Notes: generated by a model not told the origin, from the sequence alone. A stretch of DNA of 64,000 nucleotides from Curvibacter microcysteis (GCF_028649435.1 NZ_JAQSIN010000002.1), one strand, 5' to 3'; shown: positions 17,201-27,847, counted from the first letter of the stretch. A program made the numbers and translations.

Positions 17201-17391
17201 ATGCTGGTGACCGAATTGACCACGGCGCTGGCGGAGGCCCCCGGGTAAGTGGCGGTCACCGTGATTTGAGGGGGCGCCACCACTGGGAACTGTGACACCG
17301 GCAGCGAGGGAATCGCCAACAGACCTGCCAGCGTGATGAAGATGGCGACCACCCAAGCGAGCTTGGGGCGGCCAATGAAGAAGGAGGACAT
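14266..17391 (-). CDS. RND efflux pump permease, AcrB/MexB (HAE1) type (1041 aa)
   Basis: The inner-membrane proton/drug antiporter of a tripartite pump. Twelve transmembrane helices and two large periplasmic loops fit the length. Proton-relay residues are intact: the double Asp in AIGILVDDAIVVVENVERI (TM4) and the Lys in GLSAKNAILIVEFAKA (TM10). N terminus (FFIGRPKLAWVVAIFITLAG) and SQFPVVAPPQITVTATYPGA are typical HAE1. The ATG at 17391 was chosen because GGAG-like sequence and the conserved FIGRP follow; it begins 37 bases after the adaptor stop. Together with the adaptor it forms a two-gene operon without its own outer-membrane channel. Third-position base use here looks less GC-biased than in flanking genes, hinting at separate origin. 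Confidence 0.95.
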   Translation of the reverse strand: MSSFFIGRPKLAWVVAIFITLAGLLAIPSLPVSQFPVVAPPQITVTATYPGASASAVVNSVTSILEEELNGARGLLYFDSSSSNSSAEITATFKPGTDPALAQVDVQNRLKKAEARLPAAVTRQGLQVEQANASFLLIYALNFKGEDEGKDVVALADYAARTLNNEIRRVPGVGKLQLFGSEAAMRVWVSPQKLLGYGLTVADVNSAIAAQNVQVPAGSFGSRPGTAAQELSATLAVKGMLESPEEFGRIVLRANRDGSTVRLSDVARLEIGRQDYSAESRQNGKKAVAGAVQLAPGANAIQTADAVKARLRELAAQMPSDMEYSIAYDTSLFVKVAIEKVIHTLLEAVVLVFLVMFLFLQNVRYTLIPTIVVPVCLMGTFAVMWGLDFSVNMMTMFGLVLAIGILVDDAIVVVENVERIMAEEGLSPKDATRKAMTQVSGAIIGITLVLVAVFLPLAFMTGSVGVIYRQFSLSLAVSILFSGFLALTLTPALCATLLQPPKRGVHAEQQGFFGGFNRVLMRLTHRFESLNVRLLRRTGRAMGVYLLAVALLGWLYVRVPESFVPPEDQGYWMVDMQLPPGATYPRTEALVKQVDQYLMSREGMDSAFSILGFSFSGMGQNAALGFPSLKDWSQRPRGQTVESEIAAFNERFGQLPDGTAMAVMPPPIEGLGNAGGFALRLQDRAGLGRAALTQARDQLLAQASASPLLAYAVMEGLQDAPQLRLDVDRSKAEALGVGFENIATTLSTAFGSALVNDFANAGRLQRVIVQADAQERMTPESLMALHVPGRNGTQVPLSAFVTAAWEMGPVQISRYNGYPAYRIMGDAAPGHSTGEAMAEIERMLATLPKGIGHEWTALSYQERFAGQQAPFLFVLAVVVVFLLLVALYESWTLPASVMLIVPLGALGSVAAVSLLGLTNDVYFKVGLITIIGLSAKNAILIVEFAKALREQGHPLVEAACMAARLRFRPIVMTSMAFILGVLPLALAQGAGAASQRSLGTGVIGGMVSATVLGVVFAPVFYVWVMGLFKSKAPDETAHPQV

Positions 17392-17428
17392 CGTGGGGTT
17401 CTCGGGTGCGAGCAAGGGATTCGGATCG

Positions 17429-18589
17429 TCAGCGCTTGTCCACTGACGCTGCGCTGGACGCGGCGGCTGAAGTGGCGTTGACCAGCTCGCCCGGGCGGAC
17501 CTGCTGGCCGCCGACGATCACCTTTTCACCAGCGCGCAGGCCCTGTGTGATGTGCCAGTTCGCTCCGTACATGGCGCCTGTTTGCACGGTCCGGGCCTCC
17601 ACCTGGTCATCCGCTCCAAGCACTTGGACCTGGGACAAGCCTTCAGCCGTTGGCTTGACCGCCCGCTGCGGCAGCAAAACCGCTTGTGAGTCCTGGCGCT
17701 GAGCCATCCGCACCCGCACATACATGCCTGGCATCAAAACGCCTTCTGTGTTGGCGATTTCGCCTCGCAAGGAAACCTGGCTGGTGCTGGGGTCGACCGT
17801 GATGTCCGAAAACAGCAGACGGCCCTCGTGCAGTCGGTCAGAGCCCTCCAGCTTGATTTGCAGGCGCGGTAGTGGCTGGTGACCTTTGGGCTGGCTGGCT
17901 TGGGCTTCTCGGAGCTGAACCACTTCGGCGACCGGTTGCACAAAGTCGACATAGATCGGACTCCATTGCTGGATGTTGGCCATCGCCGTCGCTTCACCCT
18001 GTCCCACCAGGGCCCCCTGTGACACCAGGGCGCGACCAATGCGTCCCGCGATAGGGGCTCTGACCTCGCAATGCGCCAGGTTGAGCTGGGCCGATTCCAC
18101 ATCCGCTTTGGCCGCCAGGCGATTGGCTTGCTGTGTTTTGACAGCCGTCGCTGCGGCGTCGAACTCCTGCTGGCTGATGGCATTCGCCTTCACCAGGGGC
18201 TGGTAGCGGCGCAGCACGCCTTCGGCGTCTGCCAGGGCGGCCTCCGCTTTGGCCAACTCGGCCTCAGCGCGGTTCAGCGCCACGCGGAACGGGGCTGAGT
18301 CGATGCTGAACAGCAACTGGCCCGCTTTGACATCGGTGCCCTCCTGAAAATGACGCGCCACCACAATCCCCGCCACCCGGGCCCGCACCTCGGCCACCCG
18401 GGTGGAGGCCAAACGACCCGGCAACTCCTGCACCAAGGGCAGGGTTTGCATCTGAACCTGCACCACTTCGACCCGGGGGCGTGCCGCATCTGACGGTGCG
18501 ACCGACCCCTGGGGTTGGCATGCGGCCAACAGGCTGCCCAGGGCGGTCACGGTGGCCGAGAGGGCGGTTCGCTTGGAAAACTGGAGCAT
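17429..18589 (-). CDS. RND periplasmic adaptor lipoprotein, AcrA/MexA type (386 aa)
   Basis: The membrane-fusion protein linking the RND permease to an outer-membrane channel. It has a lipoprotein signal with lipobox LLAAC (Cys24), then lipoyl halves (RARVAGIVVARHFQEGTDVKAGQ and CEVRAPIAGRIGRALVSQGA), an alpha-hairpin rich in Ala/Glu, and beta-barrel and membrane-proximal domains (VLLPQRAV, GEKVIVGGQQV). The start at 18589 gives a proper short signal; a longer start at 18637 would add 16 polar residues before it and falls almost in the operator. It is divergent from the TetR regulator and precedes the permease. Confidence 0.94.
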   Translation of the reverse strand: MLQFSKRTALSATVTALGSLLAACQPQGSVAPSDAARPRVEVVQVQMQTLPLVQELPGRLASTRVAEVRARVAGIVVARHFQEGTDVKAGQLLFSIDSAPFRVALNRAEAELAKAEAALADAEGVLRRYQPLVKANAISQQEFDAAATAVKTQQANRLAAKADVESAQLNLAHCEVRAPIAGRIGRALVSQGALVGQGEATAMANIQQWSPIYVDFVQPVAEVVQLREAQASQPKGHQPLPRLQIKLEGSDRLHEGRLLFSDITVDPSTSQVSLRGEIANTEGVLMPGMYVRVRMAQRQDSQAVLLPQRAVKPTAEGLSQVQVLGADDQVEARTVQTGAMYGANWHITQGLRAGEKVIVGGQQVRPGELVNATSAAASSAASVDKR

Positions 18590-18638
18590 GGTGGGTGACC
18601 CTGGGACGAGGGGCTTGATGGCGAGTTGAGACTGCATA

Positions 18639-18656
18639 TTGATTCAAGTGAATCAA
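18639..18656. promoter_or_regulatory. 18-bp perfect dyad, probable TetR-type operator
   Basis: TTGATTCA and TGAATCAA are exact inverted copies around a 2-base spacer (AG). The dyad sits 50 bases upstream of the adaptor start and 130 bases upstream of the regulator start, in the shared intergenic region. Size and position fit autoregulation and pump repression by the TetR protein. Confidence 0.65.
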
Positions 18657-18785
18657 AAAAGTTTCATTGTAGTTGGGTTGGATTCTCAAAGAGTCCGGGA
18701 TAGCGAATTTAGAATGCTCGCAGCACCTGTGCATGACCCATGCCGCCGGGGTTTTGAAACCGATGCACGAAAGCAGGCCTTATTG

Positions 18786-19358
18786 ATGACCAGTCCCCTT
18801 TTGAATGCCGAAGACGAGCGAGTTCTTGCCGCCCTTGCGCTTGCGATGGTCGACAAGCCGCGCGCCACGCTGCAGGAGCTCGCGCAAGCCATTGGCGTCA
18901 GCAAGGCGACTTTGTACCGCTTCAGTCGTACCCGGGAAGAACTGGTGGATCGCCTGATGGCCCATGGTGCCCAGCTCATGAACCGGGCGCTCGAAGAGGC
19001 CGAACTCGACAAGGCCCCCGCGGTCGAAGCCCTGCGGCGTTTCATCGAGGGGCAGCTCCGTCACAGTGAGCTGGCGGCCTTCATGATTTACCACTGGAAG
19101 CCCGACACCTTGCAGGACGTCAGGGCTGCTGCGACATGGTCGGCGTATTTCGCCGTGCTCGATGGGTTTTTTCTCCGGGGCCAGCGCGATGGTCTCTTTC
19201 GCATCGAGATAGGGGCCGCCGTTCTCAGTGAGAGCCTGATCTCCCTGCTGTCCGGCCTCATGGATGCCGAGCGGCGGGGGCGCATTGCGCGGGCCAGCCT
19301 GCCGGGCATGATCGAGGCGATGTTCCTGGCGGGCGCCCTCAGTCAGCCCGCCTCCTGA
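18786..19358 (+). CDS. TetR/AcrR-family transcriptional regulator of the adjacent RND pump (190 aa)
   Basis: A DNA-binding repressor with an N-terminal helix-turn-helix (ATLQELAQAIGVSKATLYRF followed by TREELVDRL) and an all-helical ligand domain (about residues 60-190) containing TWSAYFAVLDGFFLRGQRDGLFR. The start at 18786 gives the usual TetR length; an ATG at 18714 and a TTG at 18639 are open alternatives, the last lying inside the dyad. The gene is divergent from the adaptor-permease operon, the standard arrangement for local repressors, so control of the pump in response to its substrates is likely. The ligand is unknown. Confidence 0.88.
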   Translation: MTSPLLNAEDERVLAALALAMVDKPRATLQELAQAIGVSKATLYRFSRTREELVDRLMAHGAQLMNRALEEAELDKAPAVEALRRFIEGQLRHSELAAFMIYHWKPDTLQDVRAAATWSAYFAVLDGFFLRGQRDGLFRIEIGAAVLSESLISLLSGLMDAERRGRIARASLPGMIEAMFLAGALSQPAS

Positions 19359-19570
19359 GCACGGGGCAGACACCTCCCCACGTCACGACCGGCCGCCCCT
19401 TCACGCCGGTCAACAGACCGCAGCCTGACTGGAATGCCCATGGGTCTTGGGGCCTTTGTCAGGTCCCCGCAAGCCCGTCATGAATAATTATGAATTCAAT
19501 TGCGCTGCTGCCAGGTCGGGTCGGGGGCGATCCGCTGTGCGCTCAGCGTCGGAGCGAGGAGACACATTCC

Positions 19571-21469
<1,899 letters not shown>

Positions 21470-21562
21470 GTGTCAGCCCGGGTCACCTGTGGGGGCCGGT
21501 TTTCGGCCCACCCGGGTGGCTTGGCGGCGCAGGGCGCTGCGGCCACAAGGCCACAATGCGCC

Positions 21563-22225
21563 ATGACCCATCCTCCCATCCCCTGGATTGAACGCCTGGC
21601 CCTGCGGCGCCTGCCGCTGGGCCTGACCCTGGCGGGCCTGATGCTGCTGGTGCCTTTGGCCTGGCCGACCAGGTTGTTGCTGGCCTGGTCGGTCGGCGCC
21701 ATGGCTTACCTGAGCCTGGCCTGGTGTCTGGCCCTGCGTTTGGATGCCCACCGCACCCGGGCCCGGGCGCTGGCCCTGGACCCGCCGGGCTGGCTGGCGT
21801 TCTCCATGGCGGTGTTGGCCATGCTCGCCAGCGTGGCCGCCATTGCCATGTTGCTGACAGCCCAGGTGGGCCCGCAAGATGCCGTTCAGGCCTTGCACAT
21901 GGGCCTGGCCCTGTTGGCGCTGGCGGCGGCTTGGGTGCTGATCCACACCCTGTTCGCCTTTCGCTACGCCCACATGTACTACCACGCGCGCTGGCAACCG
22001 GCAGGCGCTGCGCCAGCGCTGCTGTTTCCGGGCGGTGAATCGCCTGACTACGCTGACTTTCTCTACTACGCCCTGGTGGTGGGCATGACGTCTCAGGTGT
22101 CGGATGTGCAGGTCCAGTCGCGCTCGCTGCGGCGCCTGACCCTGGTGCAAAGCGTGCTGGCCTTTGTGTTCAATATGTTTGTGCTGGCGCTGGGCATCAA
22201 TGTGCTGGCCGGCCTGCTGCATTGA
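21563..22225 (+). CDS. DUF1345 integral membrane protein (220 aa)
   Basis: A membrane protein of unknown function with about five to six hydrophobic helices (around residues 18-34, 38-60, 76-100, 112-132 and 190-215). The DUF1345 signatures are clear: HTLFAFRYAHMYYH, PDYADFLYYALVVGMTSQVSDVQV and SRSLRRLTLVQSVLAFVFN. The start ATG at 21563 lies 93 bases after prpE on the same strand; co-transcription is possible but no functional link is evident. Confidence 0.88.
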   Translation: MTHPPIPWIERLALRRLPLGLTLAGLMLLVPLAWPTRLLLAWSVGAMAYLSLAWCLALRLDAHRTRARALALDPPGWLAFSMAVLAMLASVAAIAMLLTAQVGPQDAVQALHMGLALLALAAAWVLIHTLFAFRYAHMYYHARWQPAGAAPALLFPGGESPDYADFLYYALVVGMTSQVSDVQVQSRSLRRLTLVQSVLAFVFNMFVLALGINVLAGLLH

Positions 22226-22259
22226 GCATGCCGCGCCACTCGCCGCGCAAGCCCTGCGT

Positions 22260-25200
22260 TCAGGCTTGCGGCAGACGCCATTCGGCCGGTGCTTGCCACT
22301 GCCGCGCCCAGGCCTGCAACTCGCTGGGCGGCATGGGGCGCGCAATGCCGTAGCCCTGGCCCAGGCGGCAGCCCATCTCCAGCAGGCGCTGGCCCTGGGC
22401 GCTGGTCTCCACGCCTTCGGCAATCAAGGTCAAACCGAAGGAGCGGGACAGGCCGATCACGCCATCCACGATGGCCATGTCGCCGATGTCGGTCATCATC
22501 CCGTTCACAAAGCTGCGGTCGATCTTGAGCGCATCGGCCGGCAGCTGGCGCAGGTAGGTCAGCGACGAATAGCCGGTGCCAAAGTCATCGATGGCGATCG
22601 ACAAACCCATGTTGCGCAGCTGGGTCAAGGTGGACGTGACGGCATGGATGTCGGTCAGGGCCGCGCTTTCGGTGATCTCGATTTCCAGCAGGGAGGTCGG
22701 TACATCGGGGCAGGACGCCAAGCGTTGGCGCACGCGCTCCGGGAAGTCCGGGGTCTGCAGGTGGCGCGCCGAGATGTTCAGGCTCAAGGGCACGCGCAGG
22801 CCCTGGGCCAGCCACGCTTGCTGCAACTGCAGCGAGTGGCCCAGCACCCATTCGCCAAACGCCACTTCCAGCGATGAGCCTTCGATTTGGGGCAAGAACT
22901 CCCCAGGCCCCAGCAGACCCCGTTCCGGGTGCTGCCAGCGTGCCAGTGCCTCGGCGCCGACCAGGGTGCCTTCCAGCATGTCGACCTTGGGCTGGACATA
23001 CAGGCAGAACTCGCCAGCGGCCAGCGCGCTGCTCAGGCGGTCCAGGCGGCTGTGCTGTTCGCGCGAGGCGCGCTCGCGTTCTGCATCGAACAAATGGATG
23101 CGGTTGCGCCCGGCTTGTTTGGCCAGGTACATGGCCTGATCGGCGTGGCGCAGCAGGGCGTCAGCGTCGGCGTCGTCGTTCGGAAACAGCGTCAGGCCGA
23201 TACTGGCCGTGACCCCCAGCCGTTCGCCTTCCAGCAGCACCGGCTCGGCCATGCGGTTCATCAAGCGCTTGAGCATGGTTTCGCAGTCGCTCAGGCAGCC
23301 TGGGTTGCTCAACAGGATGACGAATTCGTCGCCTCCCAAGCGGGCCACCAGATCCTGAGGGCGGATGGCGGCCTGCAAGCGCCGGCCAATTTCGATCAGC
23401 AATTGGTCCCCAATGCCGTGGCCCAGTCGGTCGTTGACGGGTTTGAAGCCATCCAGGTCCAGGTAGGCCACCCCGAGCAGGTTGCCGTGTTGGCGGGCTT
23501 GCAGCATGGCGTGGTCCAGCGCCTGGGCCAGTTGCACGCGGTTGGGCAATCCGGTGAGCGCATCGAAGTGCGCCATCTTTTGCAACTGGTCTTCCTGTTC
23601 GCGCTGCCGTGTCACATCCAGCGCGACCCCGACCATGCGCAAGGGCGTGCCACGGGGCGAGTGGGCAATCACCCGTCCCAGGTTGCGCACCCAGCGCGAG
23701 CCCCCATCGGCGTGCCGCAGGCGCAGGGTCACGTCAAAGGGCTGGGATGGATTGGCTTGGTGACGGGCCAATGCGGCCATCGCGGTTTGGCGGTCATCCG
23801 GGTGGACCACGTCGTTCCAGTGCTCGCTCGGGTTCTCGCCAGCCAGGGCGGGCAGTCCGCGCAGCTCGCGCCAGTGGCGGTCGCCAGTGACCTCGACCGT
23901 GATCATGTTCAAGTCCCACAAGGCGAGGGCGGCGGCCTCGATGGTCAGCGACAGCAGCGCTTCGCGCTCTTGCACCAGGCGCTCGGCGCGTTTGCGCTCG
24001 GTGATGTCCTTCAGGCCGAACAGCCAGCATTCAACGCCGTCGACTTCAATGGTCTGCATCGACTGCAATGCCGTGTGAACCTGGCCATCGCGGGACGTGA
24101 AATTGATCTCAAAGGCATTGAGCATGCCGGTGGCGTTGGCGGCCTCGACCAGGGCTGTGCGTTCGGCCAGCGTGTAAAGCCCCATCTCCACCACCGACTG
24201 CCCACACAAGGCCTCCTGGCGCGGCACCCCCATGGTCTGCTCCCAGGCTGGGTTCACATCCAGGTAGTGCCCGTCCGACTTGCGCGAAATGCCCATGGGG
24301 TCGGGAATGGCGCGGAAGATGCGCGCAAAGCGGTCTTCGGACTGGCGCAGGCGGTCCAGGCTGCGCTTGGCTTCGTCGATGTCACGAATCACGCCCCGAA
24401 CCCGGTCCACTTGGCCATTGCTCAGCACCGGCTCTGCCATGGCCTGGACCCAGATCCGCCGGCCATCGCCGCGCACCACTTCCAGTTCTTCTTGAAAGGC
24501 TTTTTGCTCTTGCACGCAGCGGCGCAGAAGCTCTCTGAACCGGGCTTGGTACTCGGGTGCCACGCACTGGCCAGCGTAGTCGCTGGGGGGGCCTGCGTCG
24601 GGCGACAGGCCGTGCAGTTCGTAACAGACCTCGGACCAATAGCGCTCTTCGGGCCGGGGGGAGTCCTCCCACACCCCCAACCGGGCAATCCGACCCGCTT
24701 GCAGCAGCAAGGCGTTCACGCGCACCAACTGGTCCTGCATGGCCTGCTGCTCGCTCATGTCGTGGAACAGGAAGATGAAGCAGGGCTCGCCATCCATGTT
24801 GATTTGCCGCGCCGACATGCGCCCGGGCACCACGCGCCCGTCGGCCGCTCGGGCGATCAGGGGCAGGCTGTCGACCTGGCCTTTTTCATGGAAGGCCATC
24901 AGCAGTTTGCTGCGTTCCTCCGGGCTGTTCCAGATGTTCAGCTCAATCGAACTGCGCCCGATGAGCTCGTCGCGCTCATGCCCCAGCAAACGGCAAAAGG
25001 CGGGATTGACCTCGATGTAGGTGCCATCGCTGACCCGGGTGATGCCGGCCGCGTCCGGAAAGGCTTCGTAAATGGTCTGGAACTTGGTTTGCGACAGCAG
25101 CAAGGCCTCATGGGCTTCATGCCCCGAGGTGACGTCCAGGTGCATGCCGACCACCCGCACGGTCTCCCCTTGGGCGTTGCGGTCCACGATGCGGCCCCGG

Positions 25201-26066
25201 ACCAGAATCCAGCGCCATTGGCCCTGGCGGTTGCGCACCCGGAACTCCGCTTCAAAGTTGTCCTCGGGACGCTTCAAAAGGCTGATCCGAACACCACTCA
25301 GGCGAGCCGCGTCTTCCGGATGCCACATGCGCTGCCAACTGCTCCAGGGGTCTTCACCAGGCTGAACTTGAAGTTCAAACTGGTTGTAGAAGTGGCCTTG
25401 AAACGTGGTGGTGCGGCTCAAGGGCTCCCACACCCAGCGCCCACCGCCCGAGGCGTCCAACACCTGCAGCAACTCGTTTTCGCGGCGCTTGAGTTGTACC
25501 TCATAGCGGGCCCGCCCCAGCAGCAATTCGAGGCACAGGCCCAGCAGCAAGGTGCTGCCCATGAAGCGCCACAGGTGGCTCTCGGGCAGCGGGCCCAACC
25601 AATTCAGGTGGTAGCACGCGGTGACCACGGCCTGCACCCCTGCGGACAGCATCAACAACGACAGCCACAGCTGCAGTCGGGTGTTGCGGCGGTGGTAGAG
25701 CGTTCGGCAGCCCTCGGACCACACGAGCACCACCCCCATCACGGCCAGGTGGCCCAGGGTGTGCGGCAATTGCAGGAGGATCGCGACGGCCGCGGGGATC
25801 AAGGTCGCCGCCACCCCGATCTGGCGGCCCAGCAGGAAGATGCCCAGGGCCTGGTAGGCGGGGCGCAGCACCGCTTCATTGCTCTGGCCGGCCAGCGGCG
25901 ACCAGAACATGGCCACGGTCGTGGCCGTGCCCATCAGCAAGGCAATGAGCCAACGTTGCCGACCTTGGGGTGCGATCAACCATTGCGGGGGCAGGAGCAG
26001 CAAGGTGCCCACCACGGCCGCCATCACGACGCTGTTGACCGCCACATCCAGCGGAAAATCGATCAC
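22260..26066 (-). CDS. Membrane-bound PAS-GGDEF-EAL cyclic-di-GMP enzyme (1268 aa)
   Basis: A large signalling protein. Residues 1-210 hold about five to six hydrophobic helices forming a membrane sensor. Five PAS/PAC repeats follow (roughly 215-335, 345-455, 460-585, 590-710, 715-835), several ending in DIT/DVT-type linkers. The GGDEF domain (840-1000) has an intact LGGDEF site with an RPQD inhibitory site exactly five residues before it. The EAL domain (1010-1260) keeps EALARW, NISARHL, EITES, DDFGTGYSS, KIDRSFV and EGVET, so both synthesis and hydrolysis of cyclic di-GMP are possible. The gene starts with GTG at 26066, preceded by GAGG seven bases upstream. It is monocistronic. Which activity dominates cannot be read from sequence. 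Confidence 0.94.
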   Translation of the reverse strand: MIDFPLDVAVNSVVMAAVVGTLLLLPPQWLIAPQGRQRWLIALLMGTATTVAMFWSPLAGQSNEAVLRPAYQALGIFLLGRQIGVAATLIPAAVAILLQLPHTLGHLAVMGVVLVWSEGCRTLYHRRNTRLQLWLSLLMLSAGVQAVVTACYHLNWLGPLPESHLWRFMGSTLLLGLCLELLLGRARYEVQLKRRENELLQVLDASGGGRWVWEPLSRTTTFQGHFYNQFELQVQPGEDPWSSWQRMWHPEDAARLSGVRISLLKRPEDNFEAEFRVRNRQGQWRWILVRGRIVDRNAQGETVRVVGMHLDVTSGHEAHEALLLSQTKFQTIYEAFPDAAGITRVSDGTYIEVNPAFCRLLGHERDELIGRSSIELNIWNSPEERSKLLMAFHEKGQVDSLPLIARAADGRVVPGRMSARQINMDGEPCFIFLFHDMSEQQAMQDQLVRVNALLLQAGRIARLGVWEDSPRPEERYWSEVCYELHGLSPDAGPPSDYAGQCVAPEYQARFRELLRRCVQEQKAFQEELEVVRGDGRRIWVQAMAEPVLSNGQVDRVRGVIRDIDEAKRSLDRLRQSEDRFARIFRAIPDPMGISRKSDGHYLDVNPAWEQTMGVPRQEALCGQSVVEMGLYTLAERTALVEAANATGMLNAFEINFTSRDGQVHTALQSMQTIEVDGVECWLFGLKDITERKRAERLVQEREALLSLTIEAAALALWDLNMITVEVTGDRHWRELRGLPALAGENPSEHWNDVVHPDDRQTAMAALARHQANPSQPFDVTLRLRHADGGSRWVRNLGRVIAHSPRGTPLRMVGVALDVTRQREQEDQLQKMAHFDALTGLPNRVQLAQALDHAMLQARQHGNLLGVAYLDLDGFKPVNDRLGHGIGDQLLIEIGRRLQAAIRPQDLVARLGGDEFVILLSNPGCLSDCETMLKRLMNRMAEPVLLEGERLGVTASIGLTLFPNDDADADALLRHADQAMYLAKQAGRNRIHLFDAERERASREQHSRLDRLSSALAAGEFCLYVQPKVDMLEGTLVGAEALARWQHPERGLLGPGEFLPQIEGSSLEVAFGEWVLGHSLQLQQAWLAQGLRVPLSLNISARHLQTPDFPERVRQRLASCPDVPTSLLEIEITESAALTDIHAVTSTLTQLRNMGLSIAIDDFGTGYSSLTYLRQLPADALKIDRSFVNGMMTDIGDMAIVDGVIGLSRSFGLTLIAEGVETSAQGQRLLEMGCRLGQGYGIARPMPPSELQAWARQWQAPAEWRLPQA

Positions 26067-26291
26067 CCGGACACCTCATTCTTGTTGTCTACGGTGGCCA
26101 GCAGCCACCTTTGGCCGGGTCTGGCACGGTGCAGCGGTCGGGACTTTCTCCCAAGCCAGACGCCGCATCAACCCCACCCGACTTGTGTGCCCTGAACCCA
26201 TGCCGGGAAGAGTTCAAGGCATCACGCCGCGCTGCAGAACGCTTTCCAACCGTGCGTTCTGCGAACTTGTACAAGAAGTAGTGTAAAACTG

Positions 26292-27179
26292 TTACGAGGC
26301 TGGCCGAGCCTGCCGGCCAATCCGGATCAACCCCGTTGACAAGGCTGTGCCGCAGACGATGACCAGGCCGCAGCCCACCATCCAGGCGGTGATTTGCTCG
26401 TTCAGGAAGACGCTGCCATAGAGCACGGCAAACAAAGGGGTGACAAAGGTCACCGTCAGCGCCCGGGCGGGGCCTGCGTGCTCGATCAGGCGGAAGTACA
26501 GGATGTAGGCGATGCCGGTGCAGAACACCGCAATCGCGGCAATCGAGGCCCAGGCCGCCGCGCTGGGAGGCGTGGCCGGCCAAAGCCACCACGTGGGCAG
26601 CAGCAGCACCAGGGCTGAGCCCAGTTGGCTGCCAGTGGCCAGGGCCAGCGCCGGCACACCACTGAGGTAGCGTCGCGTGAAGGTGGCGGCCCAGCCATAG
26701 CACAGGGTGGCGGCCAAGCAGGCCAAGATGGCCAAGCCGGTGCCCCCGGGCTTGAAGCTGGCTTTGCCGGCCGCCAGCAAGGCCACCCCGGCAAAGCCAA
26801 TGGCCAGGCCTGTTGCTTTGCTGCTGCCCGGGCGCTCGCCCAGCCAGACCCAGGCCAGCAAGGCGCCGCACAAAGGCGTGGTGGCGTTGAGGATGGAGGC
26901 CAGGCCGGTGTTGATCGACAGGACGGCCCAGGCGTACAGCGCAAAAGGCACGGCGGAGTTGACCACGCCCGCCAGCAAGATCGGGCGCCAGTGCTGGCGC
27001 AGGGCCGGCCACTGGCCGCGCATCGCCATGATGGGCCAGAGGAACAAGGTGGCCAGGCTGACGCGCAGACCAGCGGTGACCAGCGGGCCAAACTCGGCCG
27101 CGCCCAGGCGCATGAACAAAAAGGACGCACCCCACAGGGCGGCCAGGATCAGGTACTCCAGACTCCAGCCCAGCTTCAT
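26292..27179 (-). CDS. DMT-superfamily (EamA) transporter (295 aa)
   Basis: A ten-helix inner-membrane exporter made of two EamA repeats of five helices. The first repeat starts with LILAALWGASFLFMRLGAAE and contains PLVTAGLRVSLATLFL; the second contains CLAATLCYGWAATFTRRY and ends with LFAVLYGSVFLNEQITAWM. Such proteins export amino acids or metabolites; the substrate is unknown. Its ATG (27177-27179) overlaps the stop of the ogt gene by three to four bases, so it is the last gene of the alkylation-repair operon and translationally coupled to it. The C-terminal RRIGRQARPAS-like tail is basic and cytoplasmic. Confidence 0.92.
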   Translation of the reverse strand: MKLGWSLEYLILAALWGASFLFMRLGAAEFGPLVTAGLRVSLATLFLWPIMAMRGQWPALRQHWRPILLAGVVNSAVPFALYAWAVLSINTGLASILNATTPLCGALLAWVWLGERPGSSKATGLAIGFAGVALLAAGKASFKPGGTGLAILACLAATLCYGWAATFTRRYLSGVPALALATGSQLGSALVLLLPTWWLWPATPPSAAAWASIAAIAVFCTGIAYILYFRLIEHAGPARALTVTFVTPLFAVLYGSVFLNEQITAWMVGCGLVIVCGTALSTGLIRIGRQARPAS

Positions 27180-27787
27180 GCGGTGGCTCCGGTGAACAAG
27201 ACGCTTTGCGTCGACGCCGCGTGGGCCCGCGTGCGGGCCTGCGGCTGGGCTTGCGCCACGGTCGGCAGGGCCAGTCCTTCCAGCTGCAGCAGGGCGGTCT
27301 TGCGGTCCAGGCCGCCGGCATAGCCGGTCAGGCTGCCGTCGGCGCCCAGCACCCGGTGGCAGGGCACGATCACCGACACGGGGTTGCGGCCCACGGCGGC
27401 CCCGACCGCCCGCGCCGCCTGGGGGCGACCCAGTTGCGCGGCCAAGGCGCCATAGCCCGTGCATTGGCCTCGGGGAATGGCGCACAAAGCCTGCCAGACA
27501 GCTTGCTGGAAAGGGGTGCCTTGGCTCAGGTCCAGCGGCACGGAGAAGCCGGTGCTTTCACCCCGGAGGTAGGCCTGGAGCTGGTCCCGCGCCGCGCAGA
27601 GCAGCGGGTGCGTGGGCGCCTGGGGCCAGGCTTGTGGGCCTGTCAGTTCGGCGGGGGCATGGCGCTGGCCCAGGAACCAGGCCCCGCACAGGCCGCGCTC
27701 GGTGGCGGCCAGGTGAAGCGGTCCCAAGGGGCTGTCGAAGGCCAGTTGAAGCGGGGCCGTCGCCGAAGGGCGTGGGGTGGGGCTCAT
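27176..27787 (-). CDS. ogt: Methylated-DNA--protein-cysteine S-methyltransferase (203 aa)
   Basis: A suicide repair enzyme that moves the methyl group from O6-methylguanine (and O4-methylthymine) to its own cysteine. The active-site motif PCHRVLGADGSLTGYAGG is intact, preceded by the recognition helix region TPFQQAVWQALCAIPRGQCTGYGALA and AVGAAVGRNPV. The N-terminal ribonuclease-H-like half is present, so it is a full-length Ogt/AdaB protein with a 30-residue low-complexity tail. Start chosen at the ATG at 27787. It lies 60 bases downstream of the Ada-AlkA fusion and would be induced together with it. Confidence 0.93.
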   Translation of the reverse strand: MSPTPRPSATAPLQLAFDSPLGPLHLAATERGLCGAWFLGQRHAPAELTGPQAWPQAPTHPLLCAARDQLQAYLRGESTGFSVPLDLSQGTPFQQAVWQALCAIPRGQCTGYGALAAQLGRPQAARAVGAAVGRNPVSVIVPCHRVLGADGSLTGYAGGLDRKTALLQLEGLALPTVAQAQPQARTRAHAASTQSVLFTGATA

Positions 27788-27847
27788 GGTGAGAAGGTCC
27801 TCGGCGGGGAGTGAAGAAGACGGGTGTGGGGGCATCTGGGGGCCGCC

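Noticed and set aside
22887..26195. A 1102-codon open frame antisense to the PAS-GGDEF-EAL gene
   Set aside because: Low-complexity Gln/His/Val-rich translation with no motif; the minus strand carries intact GGDEF and EAL signatures.
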